A program made the translations under genes and the position numbers. 64,000 nucleotides of DNA. It comes from Nonomuraea fuscirosea (GTDB lineage Bacteria; Actinomycetota; Actinomycetes; Streptosporangiales; Streptosporangiaceae). Below are positions 41,393-50,289 of this stretch, one piece after another. The stretch lies in the NCBI RefSeq assembly GCF_003001935.1, contig NZ_PVNG01000012.1, positions 299,979 to 363,978 on the forward strand. The letters are read 5' to 3'. The number at the start of each line of letters is the position of its first letter. Positions within the stretch are counted from its first letter, which is position 1. The notes beneath the pieces are model-generated. The model made no database searches. It was given only the letters and a program-made list of their open reading frames with translations, and was not told the origin of the DNA.

Positions 41393-42010
41393 CTAGCCCG
41401 CCACGGTGGCCAGCGCCGTCATGAACAGCACCGCCGACGCCGCCCCCGGATCCTCGTGCCCGATGCTGCGCTCACCCAGGTAACTGGCCCGCCCCTTGCG
41501 CGCCTGCATCGGGATGGTCGCCTTGGCGCCCTCGGCGGCCGCGCGGGCCGCCTGGTCGAGCGCCTCCTGGACGCTCACGCCGTCACGTACGGCCAGCGCC
41601 AGCGCCCGTGAGGCCGGGGCGAGCGCGTCCACCATGGTCTTGTCGCCCAGGGCCGCCTTGCCGAGCCGCTCGACGGCCACCACCCCCGCCTCGAAGGCCG
41701 CCGAGAACCCGGCCAGCGTCACCGGCGTCAGCAGCGCCTTGCCCATCTGCCGGAACACCGATCCGTACAGCGGTCCCGACGCGCCCCCGACCCGGCGGAT
41801 CAGCGTCGTGCCCGCCGTCGTCAGCACCTCCGCCGCCGACTCCGGCGCGGAGTCGGCCAGTGCCTTGCACACCTCGGTGAGGCCGCGGTCGAGGTTGGTG
41901 CCGTGGTCGGCGTCGCCGATGGCCGCGTCGAGCCGGGTCAGGCGGTCGCGCTCCTCGCGCACGAGCCGGGCCGTCTCCTCGAACCAGGCCACGAACAGGT
42001 CGGTGTCCAT
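41393..42010 (-). CDS. dhaL: Dihydroxyacetone kinase ADP-binding subunit DhaL
   Basis: A 205-residue all-helical subunit carrying the nucleotide and two Mg ions. The metal-binding IGDADHGTNLDRG is at residues 31-43 and the lipid/nucleotide-site glycines are in RRVGGASGPLYGS. It transfers phosphate to dihydroxyacetone bound on DhaK. ATG 42010 shares its A with the dhaK stop codon (TGATG), so the two are translated in tandem. Confidence 0.93.
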   Translation of the reverse strand: MDTDLFVAWFEETARLVREERDRLTRLDAAIGDADHGTNLDRGLTEVCKALADSAPESAAEVLTTAGTTLIRRVGGASGPLYGSVFRQMGKALLTPVTLAGFSAAFEAGVVAVERLGKAALGDKTMVDALAPASRALALAVRDGVSVQEALDQAARAAAEGAKATIPMQARKGRASYLGERSIGHEDPGAASAVLFMTALATVAG

Positions 42011-42990
42011 CAGCGCCCCCAGCGCAGCGCGGGCGTCTCGACCGGCGCGTCCCACAGCCGGGTCAGCGCGTCGTCCAGCAGGCAGACCGAGACCGAGAAG
42101 CCCTGCATGTCCAGACTCGTCACGTAATTACCCACCAGCGAGCGCGTCACCCGGGCTCCCTTGCCCTTGATGAACGCGGCCACCTCCGCGAACACGACGT
42201 ACAGCTCCATGAGCGGCGTCCCGCCCATGCCGTTGACCATGACCAGCAGGTCGCCCCGCAGCGGCTGGTCGCGGTGGACGGCCTCCATCGCCACCTCGGC
42301 CAGCTCGCGCGCCGGCGCCAGCGGCACCCTGGCCCGGCCCGGCTCGCCGTGGATGCCGATGCCCAGCTCCACCTCCGTCTCCGGCAGGTCGAAGGTGGGC
42401 TTGCCGGCGGACGGGGTGGTGCAGGAGGTCAGGGCGATGCCGAAGGACCTGCTGCGCTCGTCCACCTCCTGCGCCACGGCCGCGACCCGGGCCAGCGGCG
42501 CGCCCTCCTCGGCCAGCGCCCCCGCGATCTTCTCCACGAACAGCGTCGCCCCGGTGCCGCGGCGGCCGGCCGTGTAGAGCGAGTCCTGGACGGCGACGTC
42601 GTCGTCCACCAGCACGCTCGCCACCTCGACGCCCTCGACCAGCTCCGCGGCCATCTCGAAGTTGAGCACGTCGCCGGTGTAGTTCTTGACGATGTGCAGC
42701 ACCCCGGCGCCGCCGTCGACCCCCAGGGTCGCCTCGATGATCGGATCGGGCACCGGCGAGGTGAAGATCTCGCCGGCACAGGCGGCGTCGAGCATGCCGT
42801 GGCCGACGAAACCGACGTGCAGCGGCTCGTGGCCGGAGCCGCCGCCGGAGACCAGGCCCACCTTCCCGCGGCGCGGGCCCTGCGCGCGGTAGACCACGTG
42901 GTCACGGATCCGCAGCGAGGGGTGGGCCGCGGCCATGCCGTTCAGCGCGTCTTCAACGACGGATTCTGCCGTGTTGATGAGCTTCTTCAT
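42010..42990 (-). CDS. dhaK: Dihydroxyacetone kinase substrate-binding subunit DhaK
   Basis: A 326-residue subunit that binds dihydroxyacetone as a hemiaminal on a histidine (H214 in GIGIHGEPG). Other active-site residues are in SGGGSGHEPLH (H54) and VKNYTGDVLNFE (D107). With DhaL and DhaM it makes dihydroxyacetone phosphate for glycolysis, using PEP via the PTS rather than ATP. No dhaR or glycerol dehydrogenase is adjacent. It is divergent from the P450 gene over about 54 bp. Confidence 0.95.
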   Translation of the reverse strand: MKKLINTAESVVEDALNGMAAAHPSLRIRDHVVYRAQGPRRGKVGLVSGGGSGHEPLHVGFVGHGMLDAACAGEIFTSPVPDPIIEATLGVDGGAGVLHIVKNYTGDVLNFEMAAELVEGVEVASVLVDDDVAVQDSLYTAGRRGTGATLFVEKIAGALAEEGAPLARVAAVAQEVDERSRSFGIALTSCTTPSAGKPTFDLPETEVELGIGIHGEPGRARVPLAPARELAEVAMEAVHRDQPLRGDLLVMVNGMGGTPLMELYVVFAEVAAFIKGKGARVTRSLVGNYVTSLDMQGFSVSVCLLDDALTRLWDAPVETPALRWGR

Positions 42991-43044
42991 GGTCGAAACA
43001 TCTGCCCGTTTTCACGACCGCGCAAGCGTCGTAGCGTGGGCGGA

Positions 43045-44211
43045 GTGGATATCGTCTACAGTCCCTTCGACGCCGCGACCAACGACGACCCCTATCCCGT
43101 CTACGCGCGGCTGAGGGCGGAAGCGCCGCTCTACCACAACGCCGAGCTCGGTTTCTGGGCGCTGTCCCGGCACGCCGACGTCTCGGCCGCCCTCGCCGAC
43201 AGCGCGCTGCTGTCCAGCGACCACGGCCCCATGCTGGAGCCGGGCGCCTCGGGTCCCGAGGCGCGCAGGTTCCTGTCGTTCGTGGCGATGGACCCGCCCG
43301 AGCACACCCGCATGCGCGCCGCCATCTCCAAGGGCTTCACCCCGCGCCGGGTCGCCGCGCTGGAGCCCATGATCAGGCAGATCGCGCGCGAGCACATCGT
43401 CCGGGCGGTGGATCGGGGCACGTTCGACTTCGCCCGCGACATCGCGGCCAGGCTGCCGCTGGACGTGATCTCCGAACTGGTGGGCGTGCCGCCGTCCGAG
43501 CGCGCGGGCGTACGCCGTGACTTCAGCGCCCTGATCGGGTACGCCCTAGACGGCGAGACGGCCGACGACGGGCTCAAGAGCCTGGTCTCGCTCGGCGGCT
43601 ACTACGGCTCGATCATCGCCGAACGCCGGGCCGAGCCGCGCGACGACCTCGTCTCCGTCCTCGTCGCGGACGAGGAGCTGAGCGACGACGACATCGTGGC
43701 GTTCCTGTTCCTGCTCATCGGCGCGGGCGCGGAGACCACGACCCACCTGCTCAGCGCCGCCTGGTACTGGGCCTGGCGCAACCCGGACCAGCGCGCCGCC
43801 GCCTTCGACGGGGCGATCACGCCGTGGATGGAGGAGTCGCTGCGCTACGACACCCCCGCCCACGGCACCGCCCGCCGGCTCACCCGCGAGAGCGAGTGGT
43901 ACGGCGTCCGCGTCCCGGAGAACGCCAAGATGTGGCTGCTGATCGGCTCCGCCAACCGCGACGAGCGGGTCTTCCCCGGCGCCGGCGACTACGACCTGAG
44001 CCGCGACACCGCCCGCTCCCTCAGCTTCGGCGTCGGCCGCCACTACTGCCTGGGCGGCGCTCTCGCCCGGCTGGAGGCCAGGATCGCGCTGGAGGAGCTG
44101 ACGAAGGCCGTCTCCCCCGGCTACGACATCGATCCGGCCGGCATCAGGAGGACCGCGCACGGCAACGTCAGGGGCATGGTGAGCCTCCCGACGTCCGTGA
44201 AACCCGCCTGA
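43045..44211 (+). CDS. Cytochrome P450
   Basis: A 388-residue soluble bacterial class I P450. I-helix AGAETTT (227-233), ExxR pair E264-R267 (EESLR) and the haem loop FGVGRHYCLGG with the thiolate Cys 335. It needs a separate ferredoxin and reductase, neither of which is next to it. GTG 43045 (GTGGATATCGTC) is the start that gives normal length. The oxidised substrate is unknown, and there is no secondary-metabolite cluster around it. It is followed 18 bp later by plsC on the same strand. Confidence 0.93.
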   Translation: MDIVYSPFDAATNDDPYPVYARLRAEAPLYHNAELGFWALSRHADVSAALADSALLSSDHGPMLEPGASGPEARRFLSFVAMDPPEHTRMRAAISKGFTPRRVAALEPMIRQIAREHIVRAVDRGTFDFARDIAARLPLDVISELVGVPPSERAGVRRDFSALIGYALDGETADDGLKSLVSLGGYYGSIIAERRAEPRDDLVSVLVADEELSDDDIVAFLFLLIGAGAETTTHLLSAAWYWAWRNPDQRAAAFDGAITPWMEESLRYDTPAHGTARRLTRESEWYGVRVPENAKMWLLIGSANRDERVFPGAGDYDLSRDTARSLSFGVGRHYCLGGALARLEARIALEELTKAVSPGYDIDPAGIRRTAHGNVRGMVSLPTSVKPA

Positions 44212-44229
44212 GTACGTTACCTTCTGCTC

Positions 44230-44976
44230 ATGGCTGAGATCGTGTACCCGCCGGTGATCGCCGCCGCGCGGACCCTGTTTCGCGTGCTCGACATCAAGTT
44301 CCACATGGAGGGGACCGAGCACGTGCCGCGCACCGGGGGAGCGGTGCTGGTGAGCAACCACATCAGCTACCTCGACTTCATCTTCGCCGGGTTCGCCGCG
44401 CTGCCGTCGAAGCGGCTGGTGCGCTTCATGGCCAAGCAGGACGTGTTCGACAACCGGATCTCGGGGCCGCTGATGCGCGGCATGCACCACATCCCGGTGG
44501 ACCGGGAGGCGGGAGCCGGCTCCTACGCCACGGCGCTGCGCATGCTGAAGGCCGGTGAGGTCGTGGGCGTGTTCGCCGAGGCGACGATCAGCCGGTCGTT
44601 CACCGTGAAGGAGATCAAGAACGGCGCCATCCGGATGGCCCAGGCGACCGGCACGCCCGTCATCCCGGTGGCGTTGTGGGGCGACCACCGGCTGTGGACC
44701 AAGGGGCGGCCGCGCAACCTGCTGCAGCGGCACGTGCCGGTCACCATCCTGGTCGGCGAGCCGATGCACCCCAAGCGCGGCGAGAACGTCAACGACCACA
44801 CCACCGACCTGCACCGGCGCCTGTCGGAGCTGGTGGACCGGGCGCAGCGCACCTATCCGGAGGTGCCGCAGGGGGTGTGGTGGCAGCCGGCCCACCTCGG
44901 CGGCTCCGCGCCGACCCCGGAGGAGGCGGCGGCGATGGACGCCGCCGAGGCCGAGGCCCGCGCCAAGAAGGAGTGA
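44230..44976 (+). CDS. 1-acyl-sn-glycerol-3-phosphate acyltransferase (PlsC family)
   Basis: A 248-residue lysophospholipid acyltransferase. Acyltransferase block I is NHISYLD (NHx4D). Other blocks include the FMAKQDVFDN region, VFAEATISR and PVALWGDHRLWT. It converts lysophosphatidate to phosphatidate, or acylates a related lysolipid, at the inner membrane surface. Block III has VFAEATIS rather than the usual FPEGT, suggesting a divergent paralogue. It is probably co-transcribed with the P450 gene and ends at a hairpin terminator. Confidence 0.88.
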   Translation: MAEIVYPPVIAAARTLFRVLDIKFHMEGTEHVPRTGGAVLVSNHISYLDFIFAGFAALPSKRLVRFMAKQDVFDNRISGPLMRGMHHIPVDREAGAGSYATALRMLKAGEVVGVFAEATISRSFTVKEIKNGAIRMAQATGTPVIPVALWGDHRLWTKGRPRNLLQRHVPVTILVGEPMHPKRGENVNDHTTDLHRRLSELVDRAQRTYPEVPQGVWWQPAHLGGSAPTPEEAAAMDAAEAEARAKKE

Positions 44977-44993
44977 CCACGTGACCACCACTG

Positions 44994-45021
44994 GCCGGCC
45001 GTCCCGCGAGGGGCGGCCGGC
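44994..45021. terminator. Convergent terminator hairpin
   Basis: A 12-bp stem (44994-45005 with 45010-45021, one G-U pair) and GCGA tetraloop between the convergent plsC and protein-kinase genes. Confidence 0.7.
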
Positions 45022-45024
45022 GGG

Positions 45025-45831
45025 TCAGATGGCCGCCTGGTAGGCGCTGGCGCGCATGCCGGCGAGTAACCCCGCCGTCTGCTCCGGCGTGTAGCGGCGC
45101 ACGGGGTCGTGGTGCAGCAGGCCCTCGATGAGCGGCCGCATCACCCCGGCCCGCCGCGGCGGCGGGTAGGGGCCGCTCCTGGCCATGCCGAGGACGGTGG
45201 CGGCGTCCTGGCCGGGGTAGGGCGGCTGGCCCTCGATGGCGCTGTAGAGCGTGGCGCCGAAGGACCACATGTCGGCCTCCTTGCTGGCCGGCCCCCCGTG
45301 CAGCCGCTCGGGCGCCATGAAGGCCGGAGTGCCGCGCAGCCGCCGCGAGGTCGTCATGCGGATGTCACCCTCGGCGGTCGCTATCCCGAAGTCGGTCAGC
45401 ACCACCCGGTCACCGGTCAGCATGACGTTGGCGGGCTTGACGTCGCGGTGCAGCACGCCCGCCTGGTGGGCGGTGCGCAGCGCCGCGAGCAGGTGCTGCC
45501 CGATCGCCGCCACCGACTGCGCGGGCAGCGTGCCCACCTGTGACAGCAACTGGTGCAGCGAGAGCCCGTCAAGGTATTCCATCACGATCCAGAGCTTCCC
45601 GCCCTCCTCGATCAGGTCATGCACCGTGACGATGTTGGGATGCGTCAGCCCGGCGGCCATCCTGGCCTCGCGCAGCACCCGGCGGCGGACCATCTCGGCC
45701 TCACCGGCCAAGGTCAGCTCCTTCAGCGCCACCGTACGGTGGAGGAGCTGATCGAACGCCCGCCAGACGACTCCCATACCCCCACGACCGGCCTCCTCGT
45801 TCAGGAGGTACCGTCCGCCGATCTCCCGCAT
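45025..45831 (-). CDS. Soluble Hanks-type Ser/Thr protein kinase
   Basis: A 268-residue protein consisting only of a kinase domain. Gly-rich loop GRGGMGVV (15-22), ATP-anchoring Lys 37, catalytic HRDVKPANV (D130, K132, N135), DFG at 147-149 and GTPAFMAPERL of the activation segment. No membrane helix or extracellular PASTA or sensor domain, unlike most actinobacterial PknB-type kinases, so its signal must be cytosolic or come through a partner. No phosphatase gene is adjacent. Confidence 0.92.
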   Translation of the reverse strand: MREIGGRYLLNEEAGRGGMGVVWRAFDQLLHRTVALKELTLAGEAEMVRRRVLREARMAAGLTHPNIVTVHDLIEEGGKLWIVMEYLDGLSLHQLLSQVGTLPAQSVAAIGQHLLAALRTAHQAGVLHRDVKPANVMLTGDRVVLTDFGIATAEGDIRMTTSRRLRGTPAFMAPERLHGGPASKEADMWSFGATLYSAIEGQPPYPGQDAATVLGMARSGPYPPPRRAGVMRPLIEGLLHHDPVRRYTPEQTAGLLAGMRASAYQAAI

Positions 45832-45887
45832 ACCATCCCCTCTAGCTCGGGGATAATCATGTCACCTCAGCACAGGCTCTTGGGTGC

Positions 45888-47177
45888 CTAACGTGATCCG
45901 GACATGTCGGAAAGTGCAGCTTCGCTGGTCAGAGGCCCAGAAATTTGATCTGACAAGGCGCGCCGCATCAGTCCGACACCGACCAAACATACTCCAGTCG
46001 CGCCCACGAGGACGGCTCCAAGCCCGGCGAACTCGGCCACGACGCCTCCCGCGGCCGCTCCGAGCGGCATGCCACCCATCCCGACGAGCCGATATGCCGA
46101 GTTGACCCGCCCGAGCAATTTCGCCGGAATCAGCCGCTGCCGGGTGGAGATCACCAGCACGTTGCCCCCGGCGCCGATCACCCCCCACAGCACGGCGGTG
46201 GGATAGAGCGTCCACGGCGAGGGCACGATCACCGGCACGAGCAGCAGCAGGCTGCTGACCAGCCAGCAGCCGGCCAGCGTCCTGAACTCCCCGAACAGCC
46301 CCGCCGCCCGGTCGGCCAGCAGCGAGCCGAACACGGCGCCGGCGGCGAAGGCCGTGGCCATCAGGCCGTAGCCGGCCGGTTCGAGCCCGATCTCGGACCC
46401 GTCGCCGACCGCCCACAGCACGAAGACGGCGAAGTAGGCGGAGTTGGCCAGGTTGAGCAGCCCGGCGGTGACCGCCAGGCCGCGCAGGACGCGGTGGGAC
46501 CACAGGAAGCGCAGGGCCTCGGCGATGTCGGCACGCATCGGCCGCCGAGCCTCCGCCCCGTCCCCGGTTCCCTCTCCCCTCGTGGTGGTTCCGGTCTCGC
46601 CCGGCGGCCGGTACGCGCCGCGCATCCCCAGCAGGAGCAGCCCGGCGGCGGCGTACAGCAGGGCGGGCGCGCCGAAGACGACGGCGGGCAGCGTCGCCAC
46701 GAGCAGGCCCGCGACCGGAGCGCCGACGAAGTCGTTGCCGATCATCTGGGCGCTCGACACCCGCCCGTTCGCCCTGGTCAGCGCCTCGTGAGGGACGGTC
46801 ATGGGCAGGACGGACTGCGCCGAGAGGTCGGCGAAGACCTCGCTCACCCCGGCCAGCAGCACGGCGGCCAGCAGGAGCCAGAGGTTGAGCAGGCCGAGCA
46901 CGGCGAGGAGCGTGACGCCGGCCAGGATCACGGCCCGGACGAGGTTGGCGCGCACCATGACGCGGCGGCGGTCGGCCCGGTCGGCGATCGCGCCCGCGTG
47001 CAGCGCCAGCAGCAGCCACGGCAGCGTGGTCGCGGCGGCCACCAGGGAGACCAGGATGGGGGAGCGGGTCATCGAGACGGCCAGCAGCGGCGTGCCGATC
47101 TTGAGCACGCCGTCGGCCAGGTTGGACAGGGCCGTGGAGGACCACAGATAGGCGAACGAACGCCCGAGACGCGCCAT
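45888..47177 (-). CDS. MFS transporter (12 helices)
   Basis: A 429-residue major facilitator with about 12 hydrophobic segments. Motif A is GAIADRADRRRVMV between helices 2 and 3, and a charged cytoplasmic loop is in the middle (GETGTTTRGEGTGDGAEARR). It resembles MFS_3 / macrolide-type exporters of actinomycetes, so drug or metabolite efflux is a reasonable guess. It is divergent from an ArsR-type regulator with a palindromic operator between them. ATG 47177 is the first Met preceding helix 1. Confidence 0.85.
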   Translation of the reverse strand: MARLGRSFAYLWSSTALSNLADGVLKIGTPLLAVSMTRSPILVSLVAAATTLPWLLLALHAGAIADRADRRRVMVRANLVRAVILAGVTLLAVLGLLNLWLLLAAVLLAGVSEVFADLSAQSVLPMTVPHEALTRANGRVSSAQMIGNDFVGAPVAGLLVATLPAVVFGAPALLYAAAGLLLLGMRGAYRPPGETGTTTRGEGTGDGAEARRPMRADIAEALRFLWSHRVLRGLAVTAGLLNLANSAYFAVFVLWAVGDGSEIGLEPAGYGLMATAFAAGAVFGSLLADRAAGLFGEFRTLAGCWLVSSLLLLVPVIVPSPWTLYPTAVLWGVIGAGGNVLVISTRQRLIPAKLLGRVNSAYRLVGMGGMPLGAAAGGVVAEFAGLGAVLVGATGVCLVGVGLMRRALSDQISGPLTSEAALSDMSGSR

Positions 47178-47218
47178 GGCAGCCTCCGCTATCGTGTAAG
47201 GGAAAGTGTGCACAGAAT

Positions 47219-47230
47219 TCTTTGCAAAGA
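47219..47230. promoter_or_regulatory. Palindromic operator between MFS and ArsR genes
   Basis: TCTTTGCAAAGA is a perfect 12-bp palindrome centred in the 67-bp divergent gap, flanked on both sides by GCACAG direct repeats (about 47210-47215 and 47238-47243). Likely binding site of the ArsR-type protein. Confidence 0.65.
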
Positions 47231-47244
47231 TAGGCTTGCACAGT

Positions 47245-47853
47245 ATGAGACGCAAGAGCTTTTCCGCCAGAACGCTCGACGCGAACGCCATGAAGTCCTT
47301 CGCGCACCCGCTGCGCCTGCGGCTCTACGACCTGCTCGACGAGCACGGGCCGTCCACGGCGACCCGGCTGGCCGGCCTGGTCGGGCAGAACACGGGGGCG
47401 ACCAGCTACCACCTGCGCGAGCTGGCCAGACACGGCATGATCGAGATCGCGGAGGGGATGGGGCGGGGGAAGGAGAAGTACTGGCGCGTCACGCCGGGCG
47501 GCTTCTCCTACGGCGAACCGTCCGAGGCCGACCCGGAGGCGGCGGGAGCGGTCGAGTACCTGCTCGACGACCTGGTCCGCCAGCGCGGGGAGGAGCTGTC
47601 CCGATGGCGCGAGGAGTCGCCGACGGCCCCGGAGGAGTGGGTGGCGGCGAGCGTCTTCGGGCGGCGCTCGCTGCGGCTCACGGTGGCGGAGACGGCGCGG
47701 ATGCGGGACGAGGTGTTCGCGGTGCTGGAACGCTACCGCGCGGTCTCCGACGGCAGGCCGCCCGAGGCCCCGGAGGACCTCGGGCGCGTGATCGTGCACT
47801 TCGACGTCCTGCCGGTGGGAGCCGGCCGCCCGGCGCCGGATGACGACGACTGA
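47245..47853 (+). CDS. ArsR-type winged-helix transcriptional regulator
   Basis: A 202-residue regulator with an N-terminal winged helix (FAHPLRLRLYDLLDEHGPSTATRLAGLVGQNTGATSYHLRELARHG), followed by an acidic C-terminal effector domain of about 110 residues. No CxC metal motif, so it is not a metal sensor of the classical SmtB kind. ATG 47245 was chosen because the in-frame GTG upstream lies inside the operator region. It is divergent from the MFS exporter, which it most likely represses. Confidence 0.88.
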   Translation: MRRKSFSARTLDANAMKSFAHPLRLRLYDLLDEHGPSTATRLAGLVGQNTGATSYHLRELARHGMIEIAEGMGRGKEKYWRVTPGGFSYGEPSEADPEAAGAVEYLLDDLVRQRGEELSRWREESPTAPEEWVAASVFGRRSLRLTVAETARMRDEVFAVLERYRAVSDGRPPEAPEDLGRVIVHFDVLPVGAGRPAPDDDD

Positions 47854-47883
47854 TCAGGCCGCTCACTCACCGGCTCGGCCTGA
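47854..47883. terminator. Candidate terminator hairpin
   Basis: TCAGGCCG and CGGCCTGA form a perfect 8-bp stem with a 14-nt loop just after the ArsR-gene stop, at a convergent junction. An alternative overlapping stem (CCTGACGC/GCGTCAGG) exists. Confidence 0.45.
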
Positions 47884-47931
47884 CGCGACGAGGCCGCGGG
47901 CTCCGGCGTCAGGTGCGGAGGCCGTGCGGGG

Positions 47932-48555
47932 TCACGTGATGAGGCCGAGGGCGCGTTCGGCCAGGCCCTCCGGCGCGGTGCCGGGGGAGCCGCAGGCGAA
48001 CGGCGGGCGCGGGTCGTACTCGATGGCCAGTTGCACGCTCTGCGCCGTCACCGGATCGGCGGCCTGCGCCAGCAGCGTCAGCGCCATGTCGATGCCCGCC
48101 GACACCCCCGCCGCCGTCACGATCTTCCCGGCCGTCACCACCCGCTCGCTCACCGGCTCGGCCCCGAAGCGGGTGAGGAAGTCGAGGATGGCCCAGTGCG
48201 TGGTGGCCTCACGCCCCTCCAGCAGCCCGGCCGCCCCGAGCAGCAGCGAGCCGCTGCACACCGAGGTCGTCCACTGAGTGTGCTCGTGCGCCTGCCTGAT
48301 CCACCCGACCAGGGCCTCGTCGGACAGGACGTCGAGCGTTCCAGAGCCGCCGGGGACCACGATCACGTCCGGGCGGGGCAGCTCGGCGTACGAGGCCGTG
48401 GCGTTCAGCAGGAGCGTGCCCTTGTCGTCGGCGACCGGCCCGCGCTCGGCGGCCACGAACGTGACCGTCCAGCCGGGCGCGAAGGCCAGCACCGTGTACG
48501 GGCCCACCGCGTCGAGCGCGGTGAAGCGGGGATAGAGGGGGATGGCCACGTGCAT
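47932..48555 (-). CDS. DJ-1/PfpI family protein, isonitrile hydratase-like
   Basis: A 207-residue DJ-1/PfpI domain protein. The nucleophile elbow VCSGSLLLGAAG puts Cys at 100, and Asp 15 in LDAVGPYTVL corresponds to the catalytic Asp of Pseudomonas isocyanide hydratase (Asp17/Cys101 as I recall). It lacks the AraC HTH of GlxA-type regulators. It may hydrate isonitriles to N-formamides, but general DJ-1 roles in stress defence are alternatives. It lies upstream of pruA on the same strand's far side, separated from it by a strong terminator. Confidence 0.8.
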   Translation of the reverse strand: MHVAIPLYPRFTALDAVGPYTVLAFAPGWTVTFVAAERGPVADDKGTLLLNATASYAELPRPDVIVVPGGSGTLDVLSDEALVGWIRQAHEHTQWTTSVCSGSLLLGAAGLLEGREATTHWAILDFLTRFGAEPVSERVVTAGKIVTAAGVSAGIDMALTLLAQAADPVTAQSVQLAIEYDPRPPFACGSPGTAPEGLAERALGLIT

Positions 48556-48607
48556 GGGTCTGCCCTTCCTCGGTGGAGACGTGCGCTTCGAAACTACCCC
48601 GGAACGC

Positions 48608-48641
48608 CGAGAGCCCCCGGGGGCAGGACCGGGGGCTCTCG
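48608..48641 (-). terminator. Terminator of the putA-pruA operon
   Basis: A 13-bp GC-rich stem (CGAGAGCCCCCGG, 48608-48620, with its complement 48629-48641) and 8-nt loop, 23 bp beyond the pruA stop. Confidence 0.8.
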
Positions 48642-48663
48642 CCGGAGATGGGTGATGGAGAGA

Positions 48664-50289
48664 TCAACCCATGTGCGGGTAACGGTGGTCGGTCGGCGGC
48701 ACGAACGTCTCCTTGATCGCGCGGGCGCTCACCCAGCGGGTCAGGTTGAGGATCGAGCCGGCCTTGTCGTTGGTGCCGGACGCGCGCCCGCCGCCGAACG
48801 GCTGCTGGCCCACGACGGCGCCCGTCGGCTTGTCGTTGACGTAGAAGTTGCCCGCCGCGAAGCGCAGCCGCTCGGCCGCCGCGGCGATGGCGTAGCGGTC
48901 CTGGGCGATGATCGAGCCGGTCAGCGCGTACGGGGCGATGCCCTCCATCTGGTCGAGCACCGTGTCGTAGGCGCCGTCGTCGTAGACGTGCACGCCGAGG
49001 ATCGGCCCGAAGTACTCCTTGACGAAGAGCTCGTCGGCCGGGTCGGCGCACTCCAGCACGGTGGGCTTGACGAAGTAGCCGACGGAGTCGTCGTAGGAGC
49101 CGGTGAGCACGTCGATGTTCGAGGACGCCTTCGCCCGGTCGATCGCCTCCTTGTGCTTGGCGAACGCCCGCGCGTCGATGACCGCGCCCATGAACGTCGA
49201 CAGGTCGGCGGCCACGTCGCCCACGGTCAGCGACTCGGCGGTGGCGACGAAGTCGTCACGCATGCGGTTCCAGACCGAGCGCGGCACGTACGCCCGCGAG
49301 GCGGCCGAGCACTTCTGCCCCTGGTACTCGAACGCGCCCCTGATCAGCGCCGTCGTGAGCACCGCCGGGTCGGCGGACGGGTGCGCGAGCACGAAGTCCT
49401 TGCCGCCGGTCTCGCCGACGAGGCGCGGGTAGCCGTGGTAGGAGGCGATGTTCGCGCCGATCGTGCCCCACAGGTGCTGGAACGTCGCGGTCGAGCCGGT
49501 GAAGTGCACGCCGGCCAGCGCCGGGTGGGTGAGCGCCACCTCGGATACGGCCTGCCCGTTGCCGGTGACCAGGTTGATCACGCCCGGCGGCAGCCCGGCC
49601 GCCTCCAGCAGCCGCATCGTGTGGTGCGCGGCGAGCTGCTGGGTGGGCGACGGCTTCCAGACGACGACGTTCCCCATCAGCGCCGCCGAGGCCGGCAGGT
49701 TTCCGGCGATGGCGGTGAAGTTGAACGGCGTGATGGCCAGCACGAAGCCTTCGAGCGGCCGGTACTCCATCCGGTTCCACACGCCGGGCGACGAGATGGG
49801 CTGGTCGGCGTAGAGGCGGCGGGCGTAGGCCACGTTGAACCGGAAGAAGTCGATCAGCTCGCAGGCCGCGTCGATCTCCGCCTGCTGCGCCGACTTCGAC
49901 TGGCCCAGCACGGTCGCCGCGTTCAGCGTCTGCCGCCACGGGCCCGCCAGCAGGTCGGCCGCCTTCAGGAAGATCGCCGCCCGCTCGTCGAACGACAGGG
50001 CCCGCCACGCGGGCGCCGCCGCCAGCGCGGCGCCGACGGCGTCCTGCACGTCCTGGGCCGTAGCGTCGTTGGTACGGCCCAGGACGGAGGCGTGGTTGTG
50101 CGGCTGCACGACGTCGACGCGGGCGCCGCCACCCTGTCGCTGCTCGCCGCCGATGGTCATGGTCAGGTCGATCGAGGCCCCGGCCAGCTCCTTGATGCGG
50201 TTCTCCAGCGCCGCCCGCTCGGCGCTGCCGGGGGCGTAGCCGAGCACGGGCTCGTTGGCCGGCGTGGGGACGTTGCTGATGGCATCCAT
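48664..50289 (-). CDS. pruA: L-glutamate gamma-semialdehyde dehydrogenase
   Basis: A 541-residue aldehyde dehydrogenase of the delta-1-pyrroline-5-carboxylate dehydrogenase branch (ALDH4), which oxidises glutamate semialdehyde to glutamate with NAD+. Signatures: VVWKPSPTQQLAAHH, HFTGSTATFQHLWG, ETGGKDFVLAH (general-base Glu) and EYQGQKCSAASRAYVP (catalytic Cys). The ATG abuts the putA stop with no gap, so the two steps of proline catabolism are encoded together. A hairpin terminator follows. Confidence 0.96.
   Translation of the reverse strand: MDAISNVPTPANEPVLGYAPGSAERAALENRIKELAGASIDLTMTIGGEQRQGGGARVDVVQPHNHASVLGRTNDATAQDVQDAVGAALAAAPAWRALSFDERAAIFLKAADLLAGPWRQTLNAATVLGQSKSAQQAEIDAACELIDFFRFNVAYARRLYADQPISSPGVWNRMEYRPLEGFVLAITPFNFTAIAGNLPASAALMGNVVVWKPSPTQQLAAHHTMRLLEAAGLPPGVINLVTGNGQAVSEVALTHPALAGVHFTGSTATFQHLWGTIGANIASYHGYPRLVGETGGKDFVLAHPSADPAVLTTALIRGAFEYQGQKCSAASRAYVPRSVWNRMRDDFVATAESLTVGDVAADLSTFMGAVIDARAFAKHKEAIDRAKASSNIDVLTGSYDDSVGYFVKPTVLECADPADELFVKEYFGPILGVHVYDDGAYDTVLDQMEGIAPYALTGSIIAQDRYAIAAAAERLRFAAGNFYVNDKPTGAVVGQQPFGGGRASGTNDKAGSILNLTRWVSARAIKETFVPPTDHRYPHMG

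Noticed and set aside
47932..48555. GlxA-type AraC regulator
   Set aside because: The protein ends at 207 residues and has no C-terminal AraC HTH.
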